Positions 1-10,494 of a stretch of 64,000 nucleotides of DNA are shown piece by piece; position 1 is the first letter of the stretch; each line of letters starts with the position of its first letter. Source of the stretch: Helichrysum umbraculigerum. Taxonomy: Eukaryota; Streptophyta; Magnoliopsida; Asterales; Asteraceae. The notes beneath the pieces were generated by a model. That model was given only the letters and a program-made list of their open reading frames with translations. It made no database searches and was not told the origin of the DNA. The stretch lies in the NCBI GenBank assembly GCA_949592205.1, contig CATIUR010000004.1:5955001-6019000 (forward strand), read 5' to 3'. The position numbers were made by a program, and so were the translations under genes.

Positions 1-2009
1 CAAACTTTTCAAAGATAGCCCAACCACTTACCACATTAACTCAAAAAGACAAGAAATTTGAGTGGAATGAGAAGCAAGAGAATGCATTCCAACTATTGAA
101 ACAGAAACTGAGCAGCGCACCCATATTATCACTACCCGAAGGAGTAGATAACTTTGTTGTTTACTGTGATGCATCGCATCAGGGATTGGGTTGCGTACTG
201 ATGCAAAACGAAAAGGTCATTGCTTATGCATCACGACAACTAAAAGTGCATGAGAAAAACTATACGACTCATGATTTGGAATTGGGAGCCATTGTTTTTG
301 CACTGAAGATCTGGAGACACTACCTATACGGTACAAAGTGTACGATCTTCACTGATCATAAGAGCCTACAACATATATTCGACCAAAAAGAACTTAACAT
401 GAGACAACGACGTTGGGTCGAATTACTTAACGATTACGACTGTGAAATAAAGTATCACCCGGGTAAAGCTAACGTAGTAGCAGATGCCCTGAGTCGTAAG
501 GAACGAATCAAACCTCGAAGAGTTCGAGCTTTGGGATTGACAATCCACTCGAATCTCATTACTCAAATTCGCGATGCACAAGAAACTGCTTTCACTACCG
601 AACGTCTTAAGGATGAATCCTTGAAGGGGATGGAAAAACAATTAGAGAAAAAGGACAACGGAGTGTTGTACTTCATGAACCGAATTTGGGTACCATGCGT
701 AGATGAGTTACGCAAGCTGATTTTGGACGAGGCACACAAGTCCAACTACTCGATACATCCTGGTGCAGACAAGATGTACCATGACTTGAAGGGCTTCTAC
801 TGGTGGCCTGGAATGAAACGTGACATCGCCACCTACGTGAGCAAATGCTTAACTTGCTCGAAGGTAAAGGTGGAATACCAAAAGCCGTCTGGACTTTTGC
901 AACAACCTGAACTGCCCAAGTGGAAATGGGAGCAAATAACAATGGACTTCATTACGAAGTTACCTAGAACGGCATCTGGAGCAAATACCATATGGGCGAT
1001 TGTCGATCGACTGACGAAATCAGCCCACTTTCTTGCTATTAAAGAAACGGATGGAATGGAGAAACTAGCAAAAATCTATATTAAAGAGATTGTTTCTCGG
1101 CATGGAGTGCCACTATCCATCATCTCTGATAGAGATGCACGATTCACTTCTCGCTTTTGGCAAACGTTACAACAGGCATTGGGAACTCGACTTGATATGA
1201 GTACTGCCTACCACCCGCAGACTGACGGCCAAAGTGAGCGAACGATACAGACGCTCGAAGACTTGTTGCGAGCATGTGTGATAGACTTTGGAGGTAACTG
1301 GGACACTCACCTACCTCTAGCTGAATTTTCTTACAACAATAGTTATCACACGAGTATACAGATGGCACCTTTTGAGGCGTTATATGGACGCAAGTGCCGA
1401 TCACCACTCTGTTGGGCAGAGTTGGACGACAGACAACTATCTGGACCCGAACTTGTTCAGGAAACCACTGACAAAATAACTCAAGTATTGAGCCGACTGA
1501 AAGCGGCACGAGATCGACAAAAGAGTTACGCTGATAACCGCCGTAAACCTCTTGAGTTCCAAGTAGGAGACAAAGTCCTACTCAAGGTATCTCCCTGGAA
1601 AGGAGTAGCACGATTTGGCAAACGAGGAAAGCTGAACCCACCATACATCGGACCATTTGAAATCCTTGCTAGGGTTGGTCCCGTCGCTTACAAGCTTAAA
1701 CTACCGCAAGAGCTTAGTAGCATACACGATACTTTCCACATTAGCAACCTCAAAAAGTGTCTTTCTGACGAAACACTTATCCTTCCTCCTGACGAAGTCT
1801 TCATTGACTCAAAACTTAACTTTGTGGAGGAACCTGTTGAAGTTATGGATTCTAAAACGCAGAAACTTCGACACAAACGAATCAAACTGGTTAAAGTTCG
1901 TTGGAACTCGAAACATGGCCCGGAGTTTACCTGGGAACGAGAGGACGAAATGCGAAAGAAATACCCCAACCTATTTGAGAGCGTGACCGAGACTCACGGC
2001 TCAACTTAA
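1..2009 (+). CDS. Ty3/gypsy chromovirus polyprotein, 3' part (RNase H, integrase, chromodomain-like tail)
   Basis: The reading frame is open from the left edge, in the frame of base 3, to the TAA at 2007-2009, so the true start lies outside the window. Domains in order: end of the reverse transcriptase connection; RNase H with YCDAS, DLELGAI and FTDHKSL carrying acidic catalytic residues; integrase zinc-binding segment (HPG ... CLTC); integrase core with TMDF, SDRDARF and the glutamate in QSERTIQ as the D-D-E residues; a GPY/F-like segment (PPYIGPFEIL); and a C-terminal chromodomain-like tail (VKVRWNSKHGPEFTWERED). Together these copy the RNA genome and integrate the cDNA. The integrase-chromodomain order and the long LTR fit chromoviruses, probably the Tekay/Del lineage. 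No stops or frameshifts are seen, so this copy is young or recently active. A purine tract and the 3' LTR follow directly. Confidence 0.93.
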   Translation, partial: NFSKIAQPLTTLTQKDKKFEWNEKQENAFQLLKQKLSSAPILSLPEGVDNFVVYCDASHQGLGCVLMQNEKVIAYASRQLKVHEKNYTTHDLELGAIVFALKIWRHYLYGTKCTIFTDHKSLQHIFDQKELNMRQRRWVELLNDYDCEIKYHPGKANVVADALSRKERIKPRRVRALGLTIHSNLITQIRDAQETAFTTERLKDESLKGMEKQLEKKDNGVLYFMNRIWVPCVDELRKLILDEAHKSNYSIHPGADKMYHDLKGFYWWPGMKRDIATYVSKCLTCSKVKVEYQKPSGLLQQPELPKWKWEQITMDFITKLPRTASGANTIWAIVDRLTKSAHFLAIKETDGMEKLAKIYIKEIVSRHGVPLSIISDRDARFTSRFWQTLQQALGTRLDMSTAYHPQTDGQSERTIQTLEDLLRACVIDFGGNWDTHLPLAEFSYNNSYHTSIQMAPFEALYGRKCRSPLCWAELDDRQLSGPELVQETTDKITQVLSRLKAARDRQKSYADNRRKPLEFQVGDKVLLKVSPWKGVARFGKRGKLNPPYIGPFEILARVGPVAYKLKLPQELSSIHDTFHISNLKKCLSDETLILPPDEVFIDSKLNFVEEPVEVMDSKTQKLRHKRIKLVKVRWNSKHGPEFTWEREDEMRKKYPNLFESVTETHGST

Positions 2010-3220
2010 ATCTCGGGACGAGATTTCACTAACGGGGGGAGAATGTGACACTCCTCCAAATTAGGTATATAATTATACTTAATTACGTGCATTTCTTACG
2101 CTAATTCCCTGCGATTGTTTTAAACTAAACTTATGATGTGATGTCAGTCTAGCGAGCCCTAAACAATAATAACAAAAGTATTACATGATACGTAGTTATT
2201 TATAAATTACGTACAAACGTATCGGAACGAACCCGACAAAATAAATAACGAAAGTTGGTGACAAAATATATAATTAATAATTCGATTATTAATTACGAGT
2301 ATTTATATATCTATAACATATAGATAAAGTGGTTCTAATATACGTTTAACATAAAACGTATTATAACACGAACAGAAACAATTCTAAAACGCGCATACGA
2401 CGTCAAATCATAAAAATGCAAATTTTCTCGTTCATTTGGAAGAAGTTAGAACATTACTTCAAAATATGAAATCCTAAATTTACTGAAAATTGGCGCTCAA
2501 TTAACTGCGCGCAGTAAAATGTACAAAAATGTACAACTATCAAAAATAATGATAACCTCATTATTCTGAAAATATATTACGAACCAGGAGAGCATCTACA
2601 AAATAAAAATATAAAATGTTAAATTTTATATTGCTATAATTATACCCGTACTCGAGATTGGTGGGACAAAAATCCCACCAACCTACAATAATGCAGAGAC
2701 TGATGGTTTTTAAAACCATACTCCCTCCCATATTTCTGTGATCTTCGGCAGAACACACACACAACACATCCAAAATCCTCATTTTCTTTTTCTCTAAATT
2801 ATTAACAATATCAGGGAGTAGTAACAGCAGCAGCTAGTAGAAGTGGGGCAAAACCAGATCATTTCTTCATCATCATCATTCACGGTCATCATCACCACCT
2901 TCAAATCTTTGTAAGGAAATTTTGATTTCTTCGATTTCTAAGCTTTAAATTCGTTATATAACATGTTTAAACATCACAATCTATGTATATAAACAACAAA
3001 TTTGAAGGATTGAAGCTTAAATGTTGAAAATGGTTTTTGAACCAAAAACTATAAATCAAGAATTTAACATGTAAAAGTTGTTATAAATGCGATGCAAAGT
3101 GATATATTGATGTCATGTAACATATATAAGCTTGTACCATTCGAAACTTAGCTTAAAAATATGTCGAATTCGTGATCAAAAACAAGAAAACGAGACAGAG
3201 CTGCTGTCTGGAACAACAAG

Positions 3221-3474
3221 CCGATCGGCTAATCTCAAACCGATCGGCTAACCCAAACCGATCGGCTAAGAGCCCAAAGCCGATCGGCTGTATGCGGGCT
3301 AAGGGTCTATTGGGCTTCAAGTTGGACCGTGACTTGGGCTTGGGCCAAAACTAATAAACGGACTAAATAATTTGGGCCGAGCGGATTGGACTGGGCCGAG
3401 GCCAACAGCCGAACGGCTGAAGGCCCAAGCCGAACGGCTGGCCAAGCCGAACGGCTGGCCCAAGCCGATCGGCT
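3221..3474. repeat. Array of palindromic decamers CCGATCGGCT / CCGAACGGCT in LTR A
   Basis: Eight copies are visible: four CCGATCGGCT, then three CCGAACGGCT, then one more CCGATCGGCT. The spacers are irregular and G/C-rich, containing words such as GGGCC and TTGGGCTT. Each copy carries a self-complementary core (CCGATCGG). The copies are not in fixed-length tandem, so this is not a simple minisatellite. The related LTR B has an unrelated palindrome at the corresponding place. Confidence 0.9.
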
Positions 3475-3644
3475 GGGCTGGGCTGTGAACTAGGCTTCGT
3501 GATTTGGGCCGGACGATTAATGGATTATACGTTTAAATTAATTGGATCGGGTTATATAAACAAACAAATGGGCCATTAGAGCAAAAATTAAATACGTACA
3601 TTTATCGAGTGGGATTTAGAACTGATTTGGAACGTAATTACAAA

Positions 3645-3650
<6 letters not shown>

Positions 3651-3692
<42 letters not shown>
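3651..3692. repeat. (TA)n microsatellite
   Basis: An uninterrupted run of about 21 TA units inside LTR A, just downstream of the palindrome array. Confidence 0.95.
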
Positions 3693-3696
<4 letters not shown>

Positions 3697-4649
3697 CCTA
3701 CGAATGTGGAATGAACCTATTGGTATATATACACATTTGGGACAAGACGTATATTATATGGGACAAATAAGACTAGTGATTTTGAAACTTAAACGACAAA
3801 CAATATACATAAATGATTCATATATATTGAGATATATGTGAACGAAATAACGAACAATATATATATATATGCAACTATATAAGTATATATGTATATATGC
3901 TTACACATTCGAATGACTCGACAAATGAACACAACTTGGAAAATATTATTTATTTTCAACAACAATCATCAACGACCTATACAAACTTAAGAAATAGATA
4001 AATTCTTCAAACAAACAAATTATTAACATAAGTGAATAAAGTACTTATGGTTAATACATTATTGTGTATAGGTTGACTACGTTTGGGCTACGCTATCTTA
4101 TCTCGCTAGCATTCACATCCGAGCACCTACTGTGAGTTCACAAACCCCTTTTCACTGTTTTAATGCTTTTAAAACTCGGGGTGGAAAACATAGAAATCGT
4201 ATGTATAACTGCATGCGACAACTGCTTTAAATACTGTATGTATTTACTTGATTGTTTATGAAAGGGTATTTCATATGTGACTGTTTGTGAAAGGGTATTT
4301 CACACAACTACTTGAACTATGATTTATGAAATGTTTTCATACTATTTTGGGAATTTAGACAACGAATCTTGGTACAGATCTAGGCTGAACGATGTAGTGC
4401 ATAAAAGACCTTATGGCTACAGACTATAACCATTAGCTAGGTGACTCTAGCCACTGAGTATACGGATAGTACTATCGCCGTGACGACCCTCCTACGGATT
4501 TGGGAGCGTATACTTAATTGTCCAGCATGGCAAACAACAACAGATTAGGGTTGTGGTTTGGTTATAGGGTTAGATCGGGTTACCTTACTTGACAGGTTTA
4601 GCTCACCTTTCAAGGGATCACCGTCTAAATATTCCCACAAAACTATTGT

Positions 4650-4895
4650 TTAGGAAGTGATTTCCTACGTACACTGATTTGGAAATGTTAATCTTTATCT
4701 AGGTTAACCTGTGTTTCCTACTAATGACTGAATTAGGAAATGTTATCTCTTGATTGAAATAACCTGTGTTTCCTATTACAACTACAACTGATTTGGGAAA
4801 TGTTATTTGTTAATAACTTGTGTTTCCTACTTGATGAACAACACTTATTGGAAATGTTATTCTTAAATGTTTAACTTGTGTTTCCTACATAACGA
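4650..4895. repeat. Ladder of inverted repeats GGAAATGTTA...TAACNTGTGTTTCC in LTR A
   Basis: Four successive units of about 55-65 bp each start with GGAAATGTTA or GAAATGTTA and end with TAACCTGTGTTTCC or a close variant, so the two arms of each unit can pair. The inner arm bases differ between units, but in complementary fashion: TTAA with TTAA, TTAT with ATAA, TTATT with AATAA. Related units occur on the other strand in LTR B at 7080-7460. Confidence 0.75.
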
Positions 4896-5598
4896 ATAAA
4901 CTTGTGAATTCACTCAACAATTTTGTTGACGTTTTACTCTATGTTTTTCAGGGAATTAGCAGCGTAAGTAAGATCTGCATGCATTATCAGGACGGACTAC
5001 CCTGGACTTGTTAGGATGCCACTACTTTTGGGACACTTGGATTTCCTCTGTATAACTGCAATTATTGCAGTCATACCTATGAAATCTACTTTTGATATTA
5101 TGTATTTTATGAAATACTGATTTCAACTACTACTATTACTGTTATCACTTCTCAAGTGGTAATCATTTGTAAAACTTTAACTAATGGCATCTTAATCTAT
5201 TTCGTTCTGCGATAATCATATGCTCTGAGTATGTATGTAACTGTTGGTTGTTTTACTGCTCGCACCCCCGCCACGTCACTAAGCTTCCGCAAATCACTCT
5301 ACGTAATTGTAATTACCGTTTGGCGGGGTGTGACAAATATAAATATAGTATGAAGTCAATCACCAATTGATATCATTCACAATAGACACAGTGATGTAAA
5401 CCAACATAAGTTATATATCATAATCATGGGTTAATTGTTGTTACATAAGTTTTGTACAAAGATGGGATTTTCAACCAAATATACCCATCGGATCAAACAT
5501 GATCTACAAAATGTGACGGATTTAACCTATACATCCATCTAGTCAAAAGTTAACCCAAATACAACATAACTATAGTCCTAATACATCATACATATGGT

Positions 5599-6405
5599 CT
5601 AAAAGAAATACGGTAGACTCCATCCCACAAACATCCTAACAGCTGCCAACAACACACATAACCCAACTGCAGCACCTACAGTCTCCAAACGACTCTCCAG
5701 TCGGATCAGACGTGCTCTAGTAGCATCGGCAAACTCCCTGTCTACCTCGATGTGCAACTCAGAAGTCGCAAGGCGTCCATATATCGCCAGCACATCATCG
5801 TCAAGACGAGAGGCATCACTGCGCATAACTCGAATGGCAGACTGCGTACCAAAGTGAAATCCCAGCAAGGTACGAATAACGGCGACAACAGTAGGGACCG
5901 TAAGCTCCAGAGGCTCCTCGGTCAAATGTAGAGATGTCGGTGTGTGAGATGACTCCCCAGTCTCATAGGTGGAAGGAATCCTCTCAATGGTCCTCCAGTG
6001 GCGTAAAATGCGTGGCATCCAGTCCAGATGCGGAACTCTAGCTCTCGGTGTCTGCTGATCACAGCGGATCTCTCGCTCCTCAGTCATCGGCTCCTTGCCG
6101 CGAGATGATGAGGGTCCTATGGGAAAATCCCTAACACACGACAGCGGTGTCCTCCTAGGTGTAGGCCAAAAATCAGGCTCTCCAATAAGGTGGCGTCTAG
6201 ACATAGAGATAGATCCTAACATATGGGTAGTAGGATCAGTGGATGGCAATGGTGGAGTGGCTATCGAACCATCTGAAGTATCTCTAGGGAATGTAGGTGG
6301 GTAAACCTCCTCAGACACTGTTGTAGGTATCCCGTCGTATGACCCCTCCATGGGCTCCTCCTCCGTATCAGTATCAGTGAGGTAAATAGGTGCGTGTCTC
6401 GACAT
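5599..6405 (-). CDS. Pre-gag ORF of element B, unknown function
   Basis: A 268-residue ORF on the minus strand with ATG at 6405, starting about 135 bases downstream of the primer-binding site of element B. I recognise no enzyme or zinc-knuckle motif. The N-terminus is acidic and low in complexity (LTDTDTEEEPMEG), the middle is rich in Ser, Thr, Pro and Arg, and the C-terminal 60 residues are helix-forming (RLIRLESRLETVG) followed by a hydrophobic stretch (GLCVLLAAVRMF) that could be a membrane segment. The element interior after the stop is cut at 5336, where element A begins, so no gag or pol follows in the window. It could be the divergent N-terminal part of a gag region or an extra ORF. 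The long open frame in an otherwise AT-rich repeat suggests recent coding constraint. Confidence 0.6.
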   Translation of the reverse strand: MSRHAPIYLTDTDTEEEPMEGSYDGIPTTVSEEVYPPTFPRDTSDGSIATPPLPSTDPTTHMLGSISMSRRHLIGEPDFWPTPRRTPLSCVRDFPIGPSSSRGKEPMTEEREIRCDQQTPRARVPHLDWMPRILRHWRTIERIPSTYETGESSHTPTSLHLTEEPLELTVPTVVAVIRTLLGFHFGTQSAIRVMRSDASRLDDDVLAIYGRLATSELHIEVDREFADATRARLIRLESRLETVGAAVGLCVLLAAVRMFVGWSLPYFF

Positions 6406-6540
6406 ACCTAGTCAAAGAATCGTGTGTGACGTGTCAGACGTATGCAATAGTATGAATGCAGAAATGTGTTAGCCAAGGCTATAGTCTAGGTCTCTAAGGT
6501 TTTCAGTCACTTAAAGACTTCTAGTTCTCTATAACCAATG

Positions 6541-6552
6541 GCTCTGATACCA
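6541..6552 (-). other. Primer-binding site for initiator tRNA-Met (element B)
   Basis: The minus strand reads TGGTATCAGAGC, the complement of the plant initiator tRNA-Met 3' end and typical of Ty3/gypsy and Copia elements. A five-base spacer separates it from the LTR edge at 6558. This fixes element B as minus-oriented. Confidence 0.92.
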
Positions 6553-7079
6553 AATTCTGTCACACCCCCAAATTGGTAATCGTGTTTATTAATAGTTTAG
6601 CGGAAGCTTTTAGTTAATTAGCGGAAGCATTTTAATAATAGTTAAGCATTGAGGGCGGACAGATTCGATAGTGCATTCACTGTATCAGAGTATATGATCA
6701 TACAGAACATACATATATATTTAAGATGCCATAAGTTTAAAGTTATTACAAAAGATACGACTTATAAAGTCGTACATAAGTAGGGTTGTCAAAGACAACT
6801 TAAGTATTTGAAAATACATATTTATAAAAGAGGGATTTCATAAGTATAACCAATGGAATTGATAATACAAAGGAAATCCAAGTGTCCCAAAAGTGGCATC
6901 ATAAATAGTCAGGTTGCCTACGTCCTTTATGCATGCAGGAGTACCTGAGTCCTAATTCCCGGAAAAACATAGTAAACTGTCAACATTGAATGTTGAGTGA
7001 ATTCACAGGTTTAGTGTGAATGTAATAAATCAGTTTTGTATAAATCATTCATGTACGCAAACATAATATTTATATGTAA

Positions 7080-7460
7080 GTAGGAAACACAAGTGTTCTA
7101 ACTAAAGAAAACATTTCCTAAACATGTAAGACTGTCATTCTTACAATAATAATAGCAGTGTAGGAAACACAAGTATTCTAATTAAAGAAAACATTTCCTA
7201 ATAAGTAGTCGCAGGATATACAGGTTTATCAAATAAGTAAACATATCCATTTCAATAGTTATAAGGAAAAATCAGGTTTAGCAGTCAAGCAAACATTTTC
7301 CAACAGATAGTTAACAGGAACTCAAGTTTAACAGTAAAGTAAACATTCCAATAATAAACATTGCAGGAAACACAGGTTTAACATTTAAGTAAACATTTCC
7401 TATAAATAGTTGTTTCGTGGGAACCCAAGTTTAACCATTTAAGGTAAACGTTTCCTAAAA
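7080..7460. repeat. Inverted-repeat ladder in LTR B
   Basis: Six or so units of 40-60 bp, each opening with AGGAAACACAAG or a close variant and closing with AAACATTTCCT, so each can fold back on itself. The inner bases vary between units. This is the minus-strand counterpart of the ladder at 4650-4895 in LTR A. Confidence 0.7.
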
Positions 7461-8703
7461 ATAGTTTCTCAAGGAACACCTGTCCTATTAGTCATCACAG
7501 GGAATACCGTTCCCAAATCAAGTTGTTGTTTAGTTGTTTAGTTGAGTGTAGTTGTATGTGGGAAATTTAGACTATAATCCCTCCAAGGTGAGCTAAACCT
7601 TTAGAGTTAAAGTAACGACACTAGTACTATAACCAAACCACGACTAGTTGTTTTGTTGTTGCCTCAGTAACACCTTAAGTATACACTCCTCGTTACGACT
7701 ATCGTCGATGTGGTTGGAATGACCAACGAGTAATATCCTGGGAGGGTTGTCAAATCGATAGTACTATCTGTATACTCAGTGGCTAGAGTCACCTAGCTAA
7801 TGGTTATAGGTTGTAAGCACTGGGACTTATGTGCACTACAACTACCTCGCGTAAACCTAGGATCGTACCAAGATCTGCTGTCTTATTCCCAAAATGTTGT
7901 GAAAACGTTTCATATAATTAATTCAAGTTAATTCAATATGAAAACATTTTATAGAAACAGTTCAAGTTTGATAGCGTGAAAGAAATCATGTTATTCAATT
8001 TCACATAATAGCATGCAGCTAAATACATAAGGCATATAGCATGTTATATTACATTGTTCTATGTTTTCCACCCCTGGTTTTAAAAGCATTTAAAACAAAC
8101 AAAAGATAGGGGCTGTGAACTCACGGTTTACAAGTCTTCAGCAAAATAGCTAGCAAACAATCCAAAAGCGTCGCTCAAATACCTAGACGCAAATAATAAT
8201 ACTTGTATAAGTATATGGATTATTTGTTAAGTTGAAATGTTTGTAACATTTGAAAGTTGTTGGTGACGTTTGCGTTCATATAATCGTTGAGTTCAAGTAT
8301 GTATATTTATATACATATTAGTTGAATATATATATTCTAATATATATATTAGTTGTCGTTGTTGTCGATTATGTTTTCAAAACAAGATTATAATAGTTAT
8401 CAAAATAACTTTGTTATATTGTTTACATATGTCGTTTGTTAATTGTCGCGAATAAAACTTAGTCATCGTTTATATATATATTGTCCGTTAGTTTGTATAT
8501 ATATATTTTGTAATTGTCTCGAAGTTTTGTCGTGTCCAAAATGTCCGAAATATAATGTCACAATAATATGTCCGTCTAATTACTAAATCCCTTGTCGTAT
8601 CATTTTGTACCATTTGTCGTATAATTAATAAACATAAGTCGTGTAACATTTATTTGTTTGTACATTATATAAAAATGCAAAAGTTGGTGACTGGACAAAG
8701 GGG

Positions 8704-9200
8704 GAATCCGCCGGATTCTGTTGAATCCGCCGGATTCAACAAAGTTCAAGAGGATCCACCGGATCAAGTAAGGATCCGCCGGATCGGGTGTAATATGAGT
8801 GGATCCACCGGATCTAATAAGGATCCACCGGATCATTTGGTTTTCGGCTTGAGGATCCGCCGGATCTAAAGGGGATCCGCCGGATCTGGTTATAATTTGG
8901 TGGATCCGCCGGATCAGGACATGATCCGCCGGATCTTAGTCATTTGTACCCGTTCCCACTGCTAGTTCATCGGTCTTGTTTGGTTAGGATCCGCCGGATC
9001 ACCCCTTGATCTGCCGGATCGTTATGGTTTTCCCTTGGTCAGAATGTTGAAAATAAGCTTAATACACACATTTTATATATGTGATCCGCCGGATCATGGC
9101 CGGATCATGGCCGGATCATGGGCATGATCCGCCGGATCATCACCGGATCATGGCCGGATCATGGGCATGATCCGTCGGATCATGGCCGGATCATGGCCAT
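8704..9200. repeat. Array of palindromes GATCCGCCGGATC in LTR B
   Basis: I count about fifteen copies of GATCCGCCGGATC or one-base variants (GATCCACCGGATC, GAATCCGCCGGATTC, GATCCGTCGGATC), plus extra half-sites CCGGATCATGG towards the right end. Spacers are irregular and of unrelated sequence. The first two copies have GAATCC...GGATTC arms, a matched change on both sides. The array lies about 1.3-1.8 kb from the LTR start, close to where LTR A has CCGATCGGCT (1.2-1.4 kb). Confidence 0.92.
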
Positions 9201-10494
9201 GACAGGTCTGTTCGTCCTCTGTTCTTATTTTTACATATTGGTTTTGATTTATACTCGTTTTTAATATGATCAAACACCATTATATGTTATATAAACTCAT
9301 AATAATATGTTTTTAACAATTTTAACAACAAATCATCAACAATTATCATACTTTAAGATAATTATAAAAATGAAATAAAAATGGGTAAGTGTTCCTCACA
9401 ATGACTTGGATGAAGATGATGATGATTCTGATGTTGATGATGACAATGATGAACGATGATGATAATAAAGATCAAGAAACCATTTTTGTTAGTTTGATTG
9501 TTTGAAGATTTGAAAGTGGTGAAGGTGATGAAGATGAAATGGTGTTGCTGCTGTTTGTTGCTTCCTTCTGTTTCCTCCAGTACGCACACACAAATGAAGA
9601 AGAAGAAGATGGTTGGTGGAATGAATTATTGGAGATGGTTGAAAATGTATAGCAGAAGATTTTGGCGAGTTTTTCAAACGGGAGTATGGTGGGAGTGATA
9701 ATATGTTCCCAGATATTTTGATATGTGTAATATTGGTAGTTTTTAGCCCGTTAATTTCGTGTACGGGTATAATTTGTGGTACTTTATTTATAATAAAATT
9801 TTGCGTTATGTTTCTCTATATCTCAGATTTAGAAATTTGAAATCGAAATGTGAAATACTTTGTTACAAGTATAATTAAAATTAATTACAGTAAACGTACT
9901 GTATAGTCAAAAACGCGTGCCAGATTTCAGTTAAATTTGGAAATCATATTCTGAGGTAATGTTCTATACATTACAACAGTAACTTACGAAATAATACTTT
10001 TATTATTTGGAACCTCTAGGCGCGTTTTAAAATTGTTTCTGTTCGTATTACGCGTACTAAAAACCGTCTAAATATTTCGTTTTCTTTTCGTTGTAATACT
10101 TTTATCTAATAATTTCAAACTAAAAATCATTCAAAAGTATTTTCGAAGTTCATTTTGGAACTTTATTATTCGCGATTAATACGTTTATTATAAAACGTAT
10201 AATTTGTTATATTATATCAATAATATAATTATCTAATAGTTGTAATTAATAATTTTCGAATTATTAATTATTTTGTATCACCAACATAATTGTATTCAAT
10301 TCGTAGAGTTCGATATATTTATTTTGTACGTAATTATATATACACATATAACTACAATCAAATATATCACATAACACATAGTAAGTTTCACAAAACTTAA
10401 CACATAATTTGTTTTGAAATCGCTAGTCAGGGAATTACTCTAGGTAATGCATGAAATTAGGTTAAGTAAATACCCTAATTGGAGGATTGTCACA

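Larger units (their letters stand above)
2044..5335 (+). mobile_element. 3' LTR of the chromovirus element (element A)
   Basis: The LTR starts with TGTGACACTCC directly after the polypurine tract AACGGGGGGAGAA and ends in GGGGTGTGACA at 5335, giving about 3.29 kb with TG...CA ends. Its first 100 bases resemble the opposite-strand LTR whose start is at 10494 (shared words include AATTAGG, TGCAT and TAATTCCCTG), so A and B belong to one family. It contains a palindrome array (3221-3474), a TA microsatellite, and a ladder of inverted repeats (4650-4895). The five bases after it are AATAT. The matching upstream copy of a TSD would lie outside the window. The sequence resumes as the interior of element B, so A most likely inserted into B. 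Confidence 0.85.
5336..6557 (-). mobile_element. Interior of element B (5' leader, pre-gag ORF), truncated by element A
   Basis: Minus-strand interior between the PBS at 6541-6552 and the junction with LTR A at 5335/5336. It holds the ORF at 5599-6405 and about 260 bases of non-coding interior after it. The rest of gag and pol must lie beyond the left edge of the window or is lost. Confidence 0.7.
6558..10494 (-). mobile_element. 5' LTR of element B (chromovirus family shared with A)
   Basis: On the minus strand the LTR starts TGTGACAATCCTCC at 10494 and ends GGGGGTGTGACA at 6558, about 3.94 kb. The start aligns by eye with LTR A. It contains GGAAACACAAG/CATTTCC inverted units (7080-7460) and a large GATCCGCCGGATC array (8704-9200). 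It is longer than LTR A mainly because its palindrome array is larger. The right flank is TACAG, within another LTR. The other end of B is outside the window. Confidence 0.85.

Noticed and set aside
1657..1986. Alternative-frame ORFs over the integrase C-terminus
   Set aside because: They overlap the intact polyprotein frame, which has clear domains.
9362..9698. Asp/His-rich frames on both strands in LTR B
   Set aside because: GATGATGAT trinucleotide runs create open frames on both strands. No protein family is recognised.
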